NCBI GenBank assembly: GCA_025201705.1
Contig: MU617046.1
Location: forward strand, 1-25,602
DNA length: 25,602 nucleotides
Source: Dissophora ornata
Taxonomy: Eukaryota > Mortierellomycota > Mortierellomycetes > Mortierellales > Mortierellaceae
Direction of reading: 5' to 3'
The notes beneath the pieces were generated by a model. The model had not been told where the DNA came from. It saw only the letters and a list, made by a program, of their open reading frames with translations, and searched no databases. Made by a program: the position numbers and the translations under genes. Every line of letters begins with the position of its first letter. Within the stretch, counting starts at the first letter, position 1. Shown here piece after piece: positions 9,982-19,868 of the stretch.

Positions 9982-10094
9982 AAAAGAAAAAATGGCAAAG
10001 TTAGACGAGCTCTCATACATCCTATCCCATCTACCATTCGTTTTGTATACTTCCCTCCAACAACAAAGTCATCAGAAAAAGAAAAAAGACATAA

Positions 10095-10100
10095 AATAAA
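10095..10100 (+). terminator. Poly(A) signal of the small secreted protein gene
   Basis: AATAAA about 115 nt after the stop codon at 9981, in an A-rich context. It fits the expected 3' end of the secreted-protein transcript. Confidence 0.6.
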
Positions 10101-10477
10101 GCACCAGAAGCGTTTTGGTTCCTGAAACTGCAGCCCTCCAATGTTGAAAATTTGTGTTGCCTCCTCAATTGCCAGCATGAGCGCGTCTGTATGATGTCGA
10201 CTCACCTTTGTCTAGAGCAGAGGTGCGCTAGGACACACCAGCTGCATGCGCAGCGCCGAGGAACACACCCTAATCTTATTTTGAATGTATGCCAAGACCA
10301 ATCGACCACTCGGCAACCTTCCTGCCTTTGTAATACATCTCCCGCCGCTCTAATTGTCCCCCTCCAGGTCGATTATTTCCTCTTTCCACTCCATATTTGA
10401 ATCTCCAACTTGTTCATTCCCTCCATCCGCATTCGAATCTCTGTCACCTGTCTCCCTGTTTTTCCGCGTTCAAGTCA
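10101..10477. other. Intergenic region before the membrane-protein gene
   Basis: I see no coding exon. The right part (about 10360-10477) is pyrimidine-rich, with repeated TCTCC/CCCTCC runs, and looks like the promoter and leader of the gene starting at 10478. A short open frame at 10152-10400 has no features. Confidence 0.45.
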
Positions 10478-12683
10478 ATGGGTAGCGATAAGAAGCAAAG
10501 AGTCGACTGGGCAACTCCGTCCGAAGAGCAGGGCACCTTTGGCAGTCAGTCCCCCTATGCGTCCGCCGCCCAACCTACGGCGCCTTTTCGTGAAGGCGGG
10601 CCTTCCCACCAGACCCATGGTACGTCTCATCAGCCCACTTACCCTCTTAGCCCCCAGTTGTTGCAGGGGAAGAGAGTTTTTATACTCCTCGCTCATTCAT
10701 ACTCAATTCTGCTCCTGATAGACATGATGGATGCCCCGCCCATGTATACGCCTGACCAGGCACAATACCAACCACCACACCATCCGCCACCACCTCTACA
10801 GCAACAGCAAGAACAGCACCCACAATACCAGCCACCACACCATCCGCCACCACCTCTACCGCAACAGCAAGAACAATACCTGCAGCATCCTGCACAAGCT
10901 GTTCCGCGGGACGCCAGTGTGCCTTTCTATGCTCCCCCTCAGGAACCATTGTCACCAGTACCCCCTCCGAAGCAGCCAGAGTATCAACAACCGCTGCTTT
11001 CTTCGTACCCTCGACAGCCACAACAGTATCCTCAGCATCATCGAGGAGCAGGAGCGACCTCGAATCCTTATGGAAACTATAGTACTTTTCCTAAGCCCCC
11101 TAATGGCGATGATAGTTCAAATGACGGAGTACCACGAAGACGTGAGTTTGCGGCTCTAATTCAATGTGCTCAACTTGTTGAAGAGAAACGTGGATAAAAA
11201 ATGTTTTTGTTCGAAGGTTTCCATATCGGGATAGGAGAAAGCGACAAAGGGGACGGCGAAGCAGCATACTGACCTTGTTTTTTTTTGTGGCTGTCGTTTT
11301 CCTAACGTTAACCAGATGTAACAAGAAGGGAGAAGAAGTCGTGCAGCTTTTGCTCTTGTTGCTGCCTGACTTTTCTCCTAATCATTTTCCTGTGCTGGAA
11401 TCTGAAGGCATTCATCGTAAGTTGCCTTTGTGTCAATGGCGCAAAAAAGGAAAAGCGAAGGAACCGACGCTTTCTGATCTCCCGTTCAACAGCGGGGGAA
11501 AAAAAAGGGAGAGAGTCTCAGTCAAACTAACAACATCCATGTTTTCTTTCTTTTTGTTACAAGGTCATTCGGGATGGCGTTTGCTGGGTGGGACCTGACG
11601 CTGAATTTCGCTCAGAGACTGAAACCGTGTCCGCCTCGTATGATCTTAACCTGGATTTTCTTGTGCTCGATGGAATCGTACGTTTACATAAAATATCTTT
11701 GTTTACAAAATCCAACGCGAAATGGGTTAGCATCTAATTTCTCTCTCTCTCTCTCTCCGTCCCTCTCCTACTCTCGCTTAATAACAAAGACCGGAAACGT
11801 GGTCGTGAAAGAATCCGAGTCTTTTGACACCGAGGATGTCCGCATCAACGTCGTCATGTATGCTACTACCACAAAACTTCTAGACCAACTTCAACACTCC
11901 ATCGTCCGCGACACCCCCAACATTGCGCATGCGCGCGTCCACATAAATGATCAGATGGATAAAGACGCCAAAAAAAAGCTTTTACGCGGGGGCTGCGCCC
12001 GTGCAGACGTCGAAATCATCTACCCACGTAGCAACCCCGGAACTGGAAAATTGAGCATCGTAGCAACGAACGGTGAGCTATTGATGAAGATGAGCCCGAA
12101 ACATACAAGGGCGAGCTTCGAGGAGGTGAAATTGTCGTTGTCGAACGGGGATGTGAATGTGGACAATGTGGTGGTGTCGAAAACGTTTCTCGCAGAGGTG
12201 GCGAATGGAAACGTAAATGGCGGTATCAGGAGTGCTGGCAAGGTCACGGTAAATACTGTTAATGGACCGGTCACTTTGAAAATCGATGCTGCACCGTTGA
12301 ATCAGAGTTGGGGTGAGAGCAAGTTGGTGGTGGATATCTACACTGTGAACGGACTCATCGGCCTGGACTTGGTGAGTGCTTGCTGGTTGTCTTTAGCTTT
12401 GTTCACTTGTTGTTATTTTAACTGACGTTGTATTTTGCTCTCCATTTACTCCATTTAGGTGCAACGCTTCCTGGGACATTTTGATCTGGTGAACGCCAAT
12501 GGAAACAAGGCCATCAGACTTGCAAGCGACAGCAAAGATATTATTACGTACTCTGCCCAGGGATCAAAGCAGCTTACGGGCTGGATATCACAGGACGGAG
12601 TGGAGCCGGCGAGTCCGTCCCCTCGCCTGACTCTCCTGAACGTCAACGGAGCCATCAAATTGAACGTAGAGACGATGACATAG
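10478..12683 (+). CDS. Single-pass membrane protein: Pro/Gln-rich tail, Cys-rich TM, beta-repeat (DUF4097-like) domain; 6 exons
   Basis: Exons 10478-10619, 10722-11141, 11316-11416, 11564-11677, 11790-12371 and 12459-12683 give 527 aa. Donors are GTACGT, GTGAGT, GTAAGT, GTACGT and GTGAGT; all phases agree. Residues 1 to about 190 are Pro/Gln/His-rich with a PPMY motif, two copies of a QYQPPHHPPPPL-type unit and a basic end (RRHVTRREKK). Next comes a Cys cluster, CSFCSCCC, running into a hydrophobic segment (LTFLLIIFLCW, about 199-215), then VIRDGVCWVGPDAEF. Residues about 260-527 hold short repeated strands (TGNVVV, TNGELLMK, ANGNVNGGIRS, TVNGPVTL, NVNGAIKLNV) typical of DUF4097-type beta-solenoid 'adhesin' folds. 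The Lys/Arg-flanked segment suggests a type II anchor, with the beta domain outside the cytosol and the Pro-rich tail inside. The function is unknown. Confidence 0.8.
10763..10882 (+). repeat. Two tandem 60-bp units (20 aa each)
   Basis: Units 10763-10822 and 10823-10882 are nearly identical. They encode QYQPPHHPPPPL, then a Gln-rich end, in the cytosolic tail of the membrane protein. The DNA identity indicates a recent duplication. Confidence 0.85.
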
Positions 12684-12729
12684 CTTGCCAACTTGATTTA
12701 GTTTCGCTAATAACAAAGAATGCGGTTTT

Positions 12730-12735
12730 TTTATT
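12730..12735 (-). terminator. Poly(A) signal of the SNF5 gene
   Basis: AATAAA on the minus strand, about 30 nt downstream of the SNF5 stop at 12767. It lies between the two convergent stop codons. Confidence 0.55.
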
Positions 12736-12751
12736 GACGGAGCGCATTGCC

Positions 12752-12757
12752 AATAAA
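12752..12757 (+). terminator. Poly(A) signal of the membrane-protein gene
   Basis: AATAAA on the plus strand, about 70 nt after the stop at 12683 and only about 10 nt from the SNF5 stop codon on the other strand. Cleavage 10-30 nt downstream would fall inside the SNF5 coding end. Confidence 0.55.
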
Positions 12758-12766
12758 CGATCGAAA

Positions 12767-14788
12767 TCAGGCCGCTGTGGCCTCTGTTGCCTCTCCCGTC
12801 GATTCCGTCGTCGTCGTCGGTTCGGATGCCTCAACAATACCAGCGGTAGTATCTGCCTTTCCATTCTTGAAAACAAATAGTTCTTTCCTCTCCTCTGGGA
12901 GTGCGCCGTAGGCACTCCAGTAAAGACCACACATGTTACAAAGTGTCTTTTCGCCGGCAGGACCAGATCGTAGCATGACGGTCGAATATGCACCTAATCC
13001 ACATTGTTGACAATGCCAGTTTTCGTATGGCTCCATGTTCATGCCTGCGCCCTTATTGGCTCGACCTCTTCGACCTGCAATGCCTGAGAGATGCGATCTA
13101 CCACCAAATGTACCTCCACCTCCACCACCGCCGCGACGGCGGTTTCCCCAACGCGAGTTCTCTCTCCGATTGCGACTATTACGCGACATAAGAAGAAAAA
13201 AAAAAGGACTTCAGTTTCCTGCAAGCAATTTCTAGAAATAAAACGGTGATCCAATTTTTTTGGACTTGAGCGAGAGAACGTACCGAATACCGCGATCATT
13301 CACCTCCAGAATCTTTTCAACCTCTTCCGCGGTCAGAGTCTCGAGAGCCGGCATCCAGTTCTCTGCATCATCCGCCGGTCGAAATCCAGAGTAGAGGGGT
13401 TCTGGATCAAACATTCCGCCACGATCGAGTAAACGGTCCTGCTTGAACCGATAGAGCTGTTCATGTATCTCGTGTGCAATCATCGAGACGAATTCGCCAC
13501 CAATCCCGAGATCTGCCGCTAGTTGTTTTGAGAATTCCTCGGGCGTCAAGTCTGAGCCAACATCCCATTCGAACCTGTCCCGCAGGTTGATCCCTCCCAC
13601 ATGCAAATCCAACTGCGGAGGAAAATGTAGACCCCATGTCAGTTCTTCGCAAGCAGAAGAAGAATAACGAGTATCATTGACGCGATCGATGCTGCGCCCT
13701 TTTGCTGTTACCTGAATGACAACCCGAGATCCCTCGTGAGGAACCTGGACTTCTACAATTGGCTCAAACTCTGCAATCTGATTCCGAATCGACTGTGCGA
13801 TCTCTGGCACAAACTTCGCCACACTCAGATCCAGATCATCGCACAAGATCTCTGCAAACTGCTCTGGTGTCATCAGTTGCTCGTTGACGTTCCACGTAAA
13901 CGCATCCCTCAACCGGACCTCGTCCGCGTCAATCTCTAGTCGGATAGGAACCAAGATTGCGTCCTGTTCTGCCATTGTCTCCATCGCCTTTTGTGGACTA
14001 AAAACAAAGATAGTCGAGAAAATCGTGTTATAACAACCATTTCTATCTGGTACGCAATTTTACCTCGCATCCCAGAGTAAAAAAAAACTGTGCTTCATGC
14101 GGTACCTGTACACATGGCGCGTCCTTCTGGGTCGCTTTACCCATGTCTTCTTCTCCTTCTCTAACCTCTCCTTTTCCAGTTGCCTCTGTATCTTACTCGG
14201 TGTACCTCTGGGCGAAGCGCCGTCTTCGAAATCCCAATCATCCTCGTCCGATTCCATCATCGAGGCCACAGCTGCCCGTTTAGCCTTTCGACCCAACACT
14301 GGCGGCAGGACAAGCGCGTTGTTGGTATCACGTATCCGAGACGCGTACGTGCTATAGGTTCCTTGGACATTAGGCATGCTACTTAGACCTTTTGATACTG
14401 ACCCGCCAGATCTATGGCTACTGGGGCCGCCCGAATATTGAGAGTGTTGTGGGGGGATACTACCGTTGGGTGGATACCGCGACTGCATAGATGGTGGCGG
14501 TGGTCTGTAGCCTGGCAGAGTATGCTGCTGCTGCTGCACATGTTGTTGATGTTGCCGTGGCTGTTGCCACTGTTGCTGTTGTTGATGCTGTGATGGTGGT
14601 GGTGGCTGCATAGTGTGCACTATTGGAGGCCGAAACTGGAATTGCTGCGGTTGCTGCGGGTGCTGCTGCTGCTGCTGCGGGTGCTGCTGCTGCTGCTGCG
14701 GGTGTTGTTGCAAGTGTCCTTGGTGTGGTATTGCACGTTGCTGAAATTGGTGCTGTTGCATCGATACGAGGTGTTGTTGTCCAGGTGC

Positions 14789-14823
<35 letters not shown>

Positions 14824-15049
14824 GAAGAAATTGCTGGCGGTGATGAAGCTGCTGCTGTTGCTGCTGTTGCTGTTGCTGCAGTTGCTGTTGCTGTTGTTGC
14901 TGGGTGGAAGAGTTACGGCTGGCACGTGTCGAGTGATGGGCTCCAGGAACTGGAGGCGTGGGTGAGCCATGGTCAGAGTCTGCGCCCAAGTGACGCGCTG
15001 GTGAATGGGATTGCATGGTTGTCGATGTGAGGTTCACCCAAGAGGCCAT
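12767..15049 (-). CDS. SNF5: SNF5/SMARCB1 (INI1) chromatin-remodelling subunit with polyQ and GATA finger, 3 exons
   Basis: Exons (minus) 15049-14106, 13997-13284 and 13175-12767 give 688 aa. Introns are 14105-13998 (GTACCG...TTTTTAG) and 13283-13176 (GTACGT...T-run...TAG). Residues about 50-176 are Gln-rich. Then come TYASRIRDTNNALVLPPVLGR, the acidic ESDEDDWDFEDG, RRTRHVY and two SNF5 repeats. These are ILVPIRLEIDADEVRLRDAF (from about residue 327) and LDLHVGGINLRDRFEWD (from about 440), each followed by a 'TPE.F...L..DL' helix. A Gly/Arg linker leads to a GATA-type finger, C608-x2-C611-x20-C632-N-x-C635 with CNMCGLYW. SNF5 is a core SWI/SNF or RSC subunit that contacts the nucleosome acidic patch. 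Whether this is the Snf5 or the Sfh1 orthologue cannot be told. I recall SNF5 plus GATA-type finger fusions in other fungi but cannot verify it here. Confidence 0.9.
14522..14902 (-). repeat. PolyQ-coding CAG/CAA repeat in SNF5 exon 1
   Basis: Runs of 5-11 Gln interrupted by His, Pro and Leu, with several HPQQQQQ units. The longest pure CAG run is at about 14791-14820. Such tracts expand by slippage and are common in fungal SNF5 activation regions. Confidence 0.85.
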
Positions 15050-15437
15050 TCGTGGACGCTGATCTGTGTTTTTTTTTTTCGCTTGATTCTTCAAACAGCT
15101 GGTTGGTGATGCAGGTGTGTAGCTGATTGGTTGTTTGTTGGCTGATTGATTGATTGGCCGATTAGTTGTACCTGAATGTGAATGGCAGAAGCATGCATCA
15201 TGGAGTGCACTGTGCCGCTTGCTTCCCCGGTCCAAAGTGACGTCGTGACAAGCGGCATCAAATGAAAATTAAAAAAAATCGCGAAACGCGTCAAGTTTTC
15301 GTCGCGTCGTGTCCTGTCTGCATCAAAAAGACATGGGTGCTTGGATGCGAACTATGGAACGTTATAATCGTGGAATATTCTTCAATCAACCCTGCATCCC
15401 AAAGGGACTCCTTATTTTCAACCAGAAAATAATATCA
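15050..15437 (-). promoter_or_regulatory. SNF5 upstream region with CCAAT boxes
   Basis: On the minus strand two CCAAT boxes lie at 15157-15153 and 15130-15126, separated by a CAAT-like repeat (plus strand GATTGATTGATTGG). They are 75-110 bp before the SNF5 ATG. No gene is visible in the interval, which also holds the 3' end of the gene at 15438. Confidence 0.4.
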
Positions 15438-16475
15438 TTATATTCTCACTTCTTGGCTACTGGGCATGGTGGGCGCCGAACTAGAAGTCTCGGTAGGAGA
15501 AGCTGCATCCGGAGCAATAACAGGAGCAGGGACAGGGACAGGGACAGGAACTAAACTTGTAGTCGGAACAGCTGCCACAACATCGGCCGACCTCCCAGGC
15601 GCTGTCGTAGTCGCGACAATGGGGGTCGCAATCACCGACGACAATACGGCTGGCGCAGGTTGCACAATCTCATCATCAAATAGCCCCACGTCCATCATAT
15701 ACTTTGAATTCTCTGTTGGTCGCAGCAGAACATAATAATCCGGGATCCCATCACCATCCGAGTCGCGTGGGGAAATAAAATGGTCCTCAATGATGACCCC
15801 GTTCTCGTCTAGAGCCGGAATCAGCTGTGCAAGCTTGCGCTCTTCTGTCGACTTGAAACCTCCGCGCCGATTCTTTTCTTGAGCGCGATGCTTGTTGATG
15901 CTTTTTGACGTCGACTTTTTCTGTTTCTTGTTGTTAATTTTGCTGGATCTGCGTGTTTCATCGTCCTTTGTGGTCGAAGGTTGTGTTATTGAAGGCCGTT
16001 TGATTGGCTCTGTTGATGACTGGTTGGACTCCACGCCAGTTTCCGGGGGTGACTGTACATGTACATGATGATGGACTTGATGTTGATGACGCCCGGGCTT
16101 CGCGCGCTGTTTCTTGGACTCTCCAGCTCCTGTGTTAGATCCCGCAGTACCTCTAGCTCGTAACACTATGACCGGATCCCCCATCTGGATTGCTTCAGCA
16201 GCAGCACGGGCAGCAGCATCTCTATACCCTCCCTCCTCGTGTCTTACTTGTCCGCGGTGATGTTGCTGTTGCTGTCGGTACTGCAGATCATCTTGGACAG
16301 GGTACCGGTCATGGGTTGATGCCGAGTTAAAGAGAGTAGCTGTCTTCGCACCCCAAGCGCTTGCATCCCTGGGTCCTGATTCCCTGAGATAGAGAATCGC
16401 CATGAACTCCATGAGCAGCAGCGCGGCTATCAGCGTCGCCCTATTCCTTGGGTTACTGAACGATAGCAGAGGCAT
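15438..16475 (-). CDS. Uncharacterised membrane-anchored or secreted protein with one DxDxDG loop
   Basis: Single exon, 345 aa. Residues about 13-30 (ATLIAALLLMEFMAILYL) are hydrophobic after an Arg-containing start, so they act as a signal anchor or signal peptide. The next 200 residues are low-complexity: Gln/His-rich, then Ser/Thr/Lys/Arg-rich with many basic clusters. Near residues 237-248, SPRDSDGDGIPDYYVLL matches the calcium-binding loop of thrombospondin type 3/dockerin-like repeats (D-x-D-x-D-G-x-x-D). The C-terminal part is Ala/Val/Pro/Thr-rich, with VPVPVPVPAPV encoded by a short GGGACA-type repeat on the plus strand (about 15533-15551). I do not recognise the family. An extracytoplasmic, O-glycosylated or wall-associated role is possible but inferred. 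The start is the ATG immediately before the hydrophobic segment. Confidence 0.7.
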   Translation of the reverse strand: MPLLSFSNPRNRATLIAALLLMEFMAILYLRESGPRDASAWGAKTATLFNSASTHDRYPVQDDLQYRQQQQHHRGQVRHEEGGYRDAAARAAAEAIQMGDPVIVLRARGTAGSNTGAGESKKQRAKPGRHQHQVHHHVHVQSPPETGVESNQSSTEPIKRPSITQPSTTKDDETRRSSKINNKKQKKSTSKSINKHRAQEKNRRGGFKSTEERKLAQLIPALDENGVIIEDHFISPRDSDGDGIPDYYVLLRPTENSKYMMDVGLFDDEIVQPAPAVLSSVIATPIVATTTAPGRSADVVAAVPTTSLVPVPVPVPAPVIAPDAASPTETSSSAPTMPSSQEVRI

Positions 16476-17380
16476 TATATTTCACGATGAGCGGAGAGGG
16501 ATGGAGAAGGAAGGGGTGACAAGAAGAAGAGATTAGGTTGAGAAGGGGCGGGAAGCAAGAAAGCGGGTGTGGGTATTTCTGTGATGCGCCCAAAAGGTGA
16601 TTGCGGCAAATATTGCAGCCTGTAGTGAAGTATGGAATGTGGTAGAGATGCGAATTATGGATCGAATAGAATATTCAGAAGGCGTACAGGGAGAGTCAGG
16701 GGGGGAGGAATATAAAAGGCGACGGACGCTATCAAGAAAAAGGGTCTGCTCGGCAGGAAGTGAAAAAGTGGTTCAGGGGGGGAATGCTGTGTCCGCCTGG
16801 CGCGAGAGAGGTGGATGGTATAGAGGATGCAAAGAACTGTGTCTCATTAAGCGGGGTCGTTGCCTCCTTTTTATACATGGGACTCCATGGTTCTCAGTTA
16901 CGCGCCGAAGATAGTAAAGGAGTAGATAGAAGAAGGAGAATCGTCTTCCTCCGTTCTTGATCCAACTTCTGGTGCTTCGGGTCATTGCAAACAGGACCAA
17001 GCACAAAAAAGTACGATTGACTAATGGCACTAATGGCACGACAGTAATGGCTAGCAATAGCACGTTAAAACGGCAGATAAGGCAGTGTTCACATGCAGGC
17101 AGGACGAGAAGACAAAAGTCATAGGCGACGCGACGGTGTGGATTCTGGACACGTGATATTCGTACGCAGCCATGCACAACGCACGGTCGAACATGTACGG
17201 AAATAACGCCAAGATGATATTTCTTTCCCCTTCCTCCTCCTCTTTACGCTCACTTGCCCATTTCCTGAAGGCGTACTCAACTCAAACCTCCTCAAGGCAA
17301 CCGTAGTGTTGAAACAACCATATTCCACTGCCTGATAACAGCGCTTAACTGCCGCCAGAATCATATAACTACAAGAAAGG
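16476..17380. other. Divergent intergenic region with an isolated TATA box
   Basis: This lies between the DxDxDG gene (-) and the nucleotidyltransferase-like gene (+). It contains a consensus TATAAAAG on the plus strand at 16711-16718, about 660 bp before the next plus-strand ATG. Open frames of 66-134 codons here show no domains, and many begin with non-ATG codons. A short tandem repeat (ACTAATGGC twice) lies near 17019-17038. I see no coding gene. Confidence 0.45.
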
Positions 17381-19868
17381 ATGCTCACATCGCCCAACCC
17401 AGAGCGCACGTTTGTCGAGTTCCTCTTCGAGAGGCTTCTTTTCGAACTCGTGCTAGCTCGCAACAAGCCGCAGGGCTGCTGCATCGACCCCGCAGCCATG
17501 TCCATCGAGTTTGACTACATCCTCCATTATTACGCCTACCTTGGTCTCAAGCGGGTCCATGGACGACGAGTAGACGCAATCTACAACCTGAGCCTCCACA
17601 CAGTTTCGGGAGTGCTGATGCATATGACCAACATGCGAGGAGGTGGTAGTGGTGATGGGCAACGGTACAAGATCTTCCCAGCCAGTCTGGCAGAGACGTT
17701 TGAGTTTGGACAGGAGACTGGGGAGGATTATGGAGATCATGTGCACTGTGCACATGTGTCGAATAAGCAGATCAAAGAGTTTCGAAGAGACTCGGGCGCT
17801 AAAGTCCCGCAAGAACATAAGGATGAGATTGAGTTGCTGGTGAGAATTCTGAATGAGAACGGACTGATATCCGAACGGGGCCATGGTGGCGCACTGGTTG
17901 AGACTCTTCTTGATCTATCGGATGAAGAGGACGATTGCGAATACTACGATGCACCTGAGGATATCTATGTCTATAGGCTGGAGAAGGTGGGGATTTTTTT
18001 CTTTTCGCGCGCCCATGAAGATATTTTTGCCACTTCGAGTCTACGTGCTAATTTCAATATATCAACTAGGATCGCTTGAGATCTGAGGTGAGATTGCGCA
18101 AAGAGCAAAGCCTTGTCACTTCCATCAAGAGCTTGACATCCATGGAAGCTATCGTGCTCAGGTAATAACCGCGATTCTTTGACCAACATCATTTGGTCTT
18201 GACCAAGAAGTGTCTACTCAGATTAACATACGTTCGAAAACTAGTTCGTCAGCCCAAGGAATCAATATCTCAGACTTTGACATCGAGCTACTCCTCACAA
18301 AACCAACACCCCGGTCACTTCGAAAGAAGCCATCCACTCGCTCCACCACGTCATTCGATACTGAGACTGCAACCACCAGTACTACCGTGTCCAGTTCGAC
18401 TTCTGACATGGTATCCTCGATGACCATGCCTGAACTTTCTGACCTTCTCAAGCGAGCTGGCTACAAAAATGTCGAATTCACCTACCGGTATTTCGACACC
18501 ACCTGCGATATCAACGCATCTTACACAAGCTTTTTTGACCCACGAAGCGAGCTTACTTGCCAAATCTCCATGAACCACCCACTCGGCGAACCAACACGAG
18601 ATTTGATCCAGGCTTACGAAGCCATGGATGAGAGAGTCGGACGGCTTGTATATGCGGCACAGCAGGTTTTGAGCGAACATGGTAGGTGCAAGAGGTTTTT
18701 GAGCAATTATGCGGTGGCGTTGATGGTGATCGCATTCTTGCAGAGCGAAAACGTCTTGCCGAATCTGCAGCATCACCAGAAGGATGCGGATACGAATAAT
18801 AGTAGCAACAAGTCTCAGCAACAGCAAAGTCAAAATGGTCAAGGCCAACAGCCCCAGTCGTTCAAGTTAACACCTCCTAGCGCCACAAAAGCCATGTCCA
18901 AGAACCAGAAACGAGCTAACGCCCGCAAGAACCGAAAGCGTCTGACCCCTGGAGCATGCCTCCAGGTCAAGAGCTTGTCTGGTTCATTTCGGATGATCGA
19001 CTGTTATTTCGACAGAGCTATGGCAGCCAAAGAACGGTCGGTTGGTCAAAATCGCTTGATGGAAGATAAAATCCACAAGCGAGAGAGGGCTGAGGACTCG
19101 GTTGGCGAATTGTTAATCGATTTCATGGGCCATTTTGCACTCGAGCATCGATATGGACACCATGAAGTCTCTGTTGCCCTCGGTGATGTCGATTCTCTTG
19201 TCAGCGACAGCGGCTACCGTGATGATTCTGATTCTGGTAATACTCTTGCTGATCGTGTCAGCTCTACTTCTGGTACTGCCTCTACGACTACCGCCACACC
19301 CACCAGCTCAAGCGTCGGCGATACCACTAAGAGTGAAGGTCATACGAAAGCTCGCCAATGCAGCCTCATCGTCCGAGACCCGTTCGTACCCGACCGCAAT
19401 ATCACGCGTCTGTGCAACGGCTGGAAGCTTATTGCAACTAAAGACTGCTTCGAGAGGGCGTTCGACACTCTACTGGGAGGGGAACCGGAAGACCTGTTCT
19501 GCGACTCGGAAGACAGTGCTGTGGATTATCTCGATGACGAAGACGATGACGATGACGAAGAGGAAGACGAAGAGGAAGACGAAGAAGAAGACGATGAGAG
19601 CGATGTCTCCAGCGACAGGAGCCCTGATATGGATGGAGATGGCGACAACGAGGGGTCCGACGACCCTATCCAAGTTCGTCGAGCGCCGCACATCCAAAAC
19701 CAGCTGAGTCAGTGGCGGCAGTTTAAGAAAACTCGACCTCAGCCTCAGCGATGGCATGGTCGTGGTCCTCTGGCCTCTGCCCTTATTCCGACGTCAGCGT
19801 ACCCTTCGACGTTGACGGAGGGGTCGACGGGGAGCATGCTGTTCTTGGTCATCCCTGCGGATCAGTAG
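17381..19868 (+). CDS. Cid1/TUT-like nucleotidyltransferase paralogue, probably catalytically impaired; 3 exons
   Basis: Exons 17381-17986, 18070-18161 and 18245-19868 give 773 aa. Introns are 17987-18069 (GTGGGG...CTAG) and 18162-18244 (GTAATA, TTAAC branch, CTAG). The N-terminal region has ERTFVEFLFERLLFELVLA, matching the neighbour at 20173-25462. The core has SSSAQGINISDFDIELLL, which keeps two catalytic Asp (243, 245). The GS glycine is Ser, and the loop to SDxD is two residues shorter. In FFDPRSELTCQISMNHPLG the third catalytic Asp is Gln339; the neighbour has CDMNVQHPLG. A PAP-associated segment follows (RDPFVPDRNITRLCNGWKL), then a strongly acidic tail (Asp/Glu run at about 665-695) and a basic end. 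A functional enzyme of this family adds U or A to RNA 3' ends. Here a regulatory or RNA-binding role is more likely (inference). Confidence 0.82.

Noticed and set aside
11142..11197. Short 44-nt intron in the membrane-protein gene (11142-11185), leading to a different hydrophobic stretch
   Set aside because: The intron would be unusually short, and the resulting frame cannot join exon 4 in phase. The 174-nt intron ending at the CTAAC...ACCAG acceptor (11315) fits phase on both sides and joins via a perfect GTAAGT donor.
14615..15030. Long open frames on the plus strand rich in Leu or Ala, and a Ser/Asn-rich minus frame
   Set aside because: They are other-frame readings of the CAG/CAA repeat in SNF5 exon 1.
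18208..18244. Acceptors nearer the donor (before 18208, 18211 and 18222) for exon 3 of the left nucleotidyltransferase-like gene
   Set aside because: All three give the wrong phase with the 92-nt exon 2. The acceptor ending at 18244 keeps phase and places the intron in the same codon as in the paralogue.
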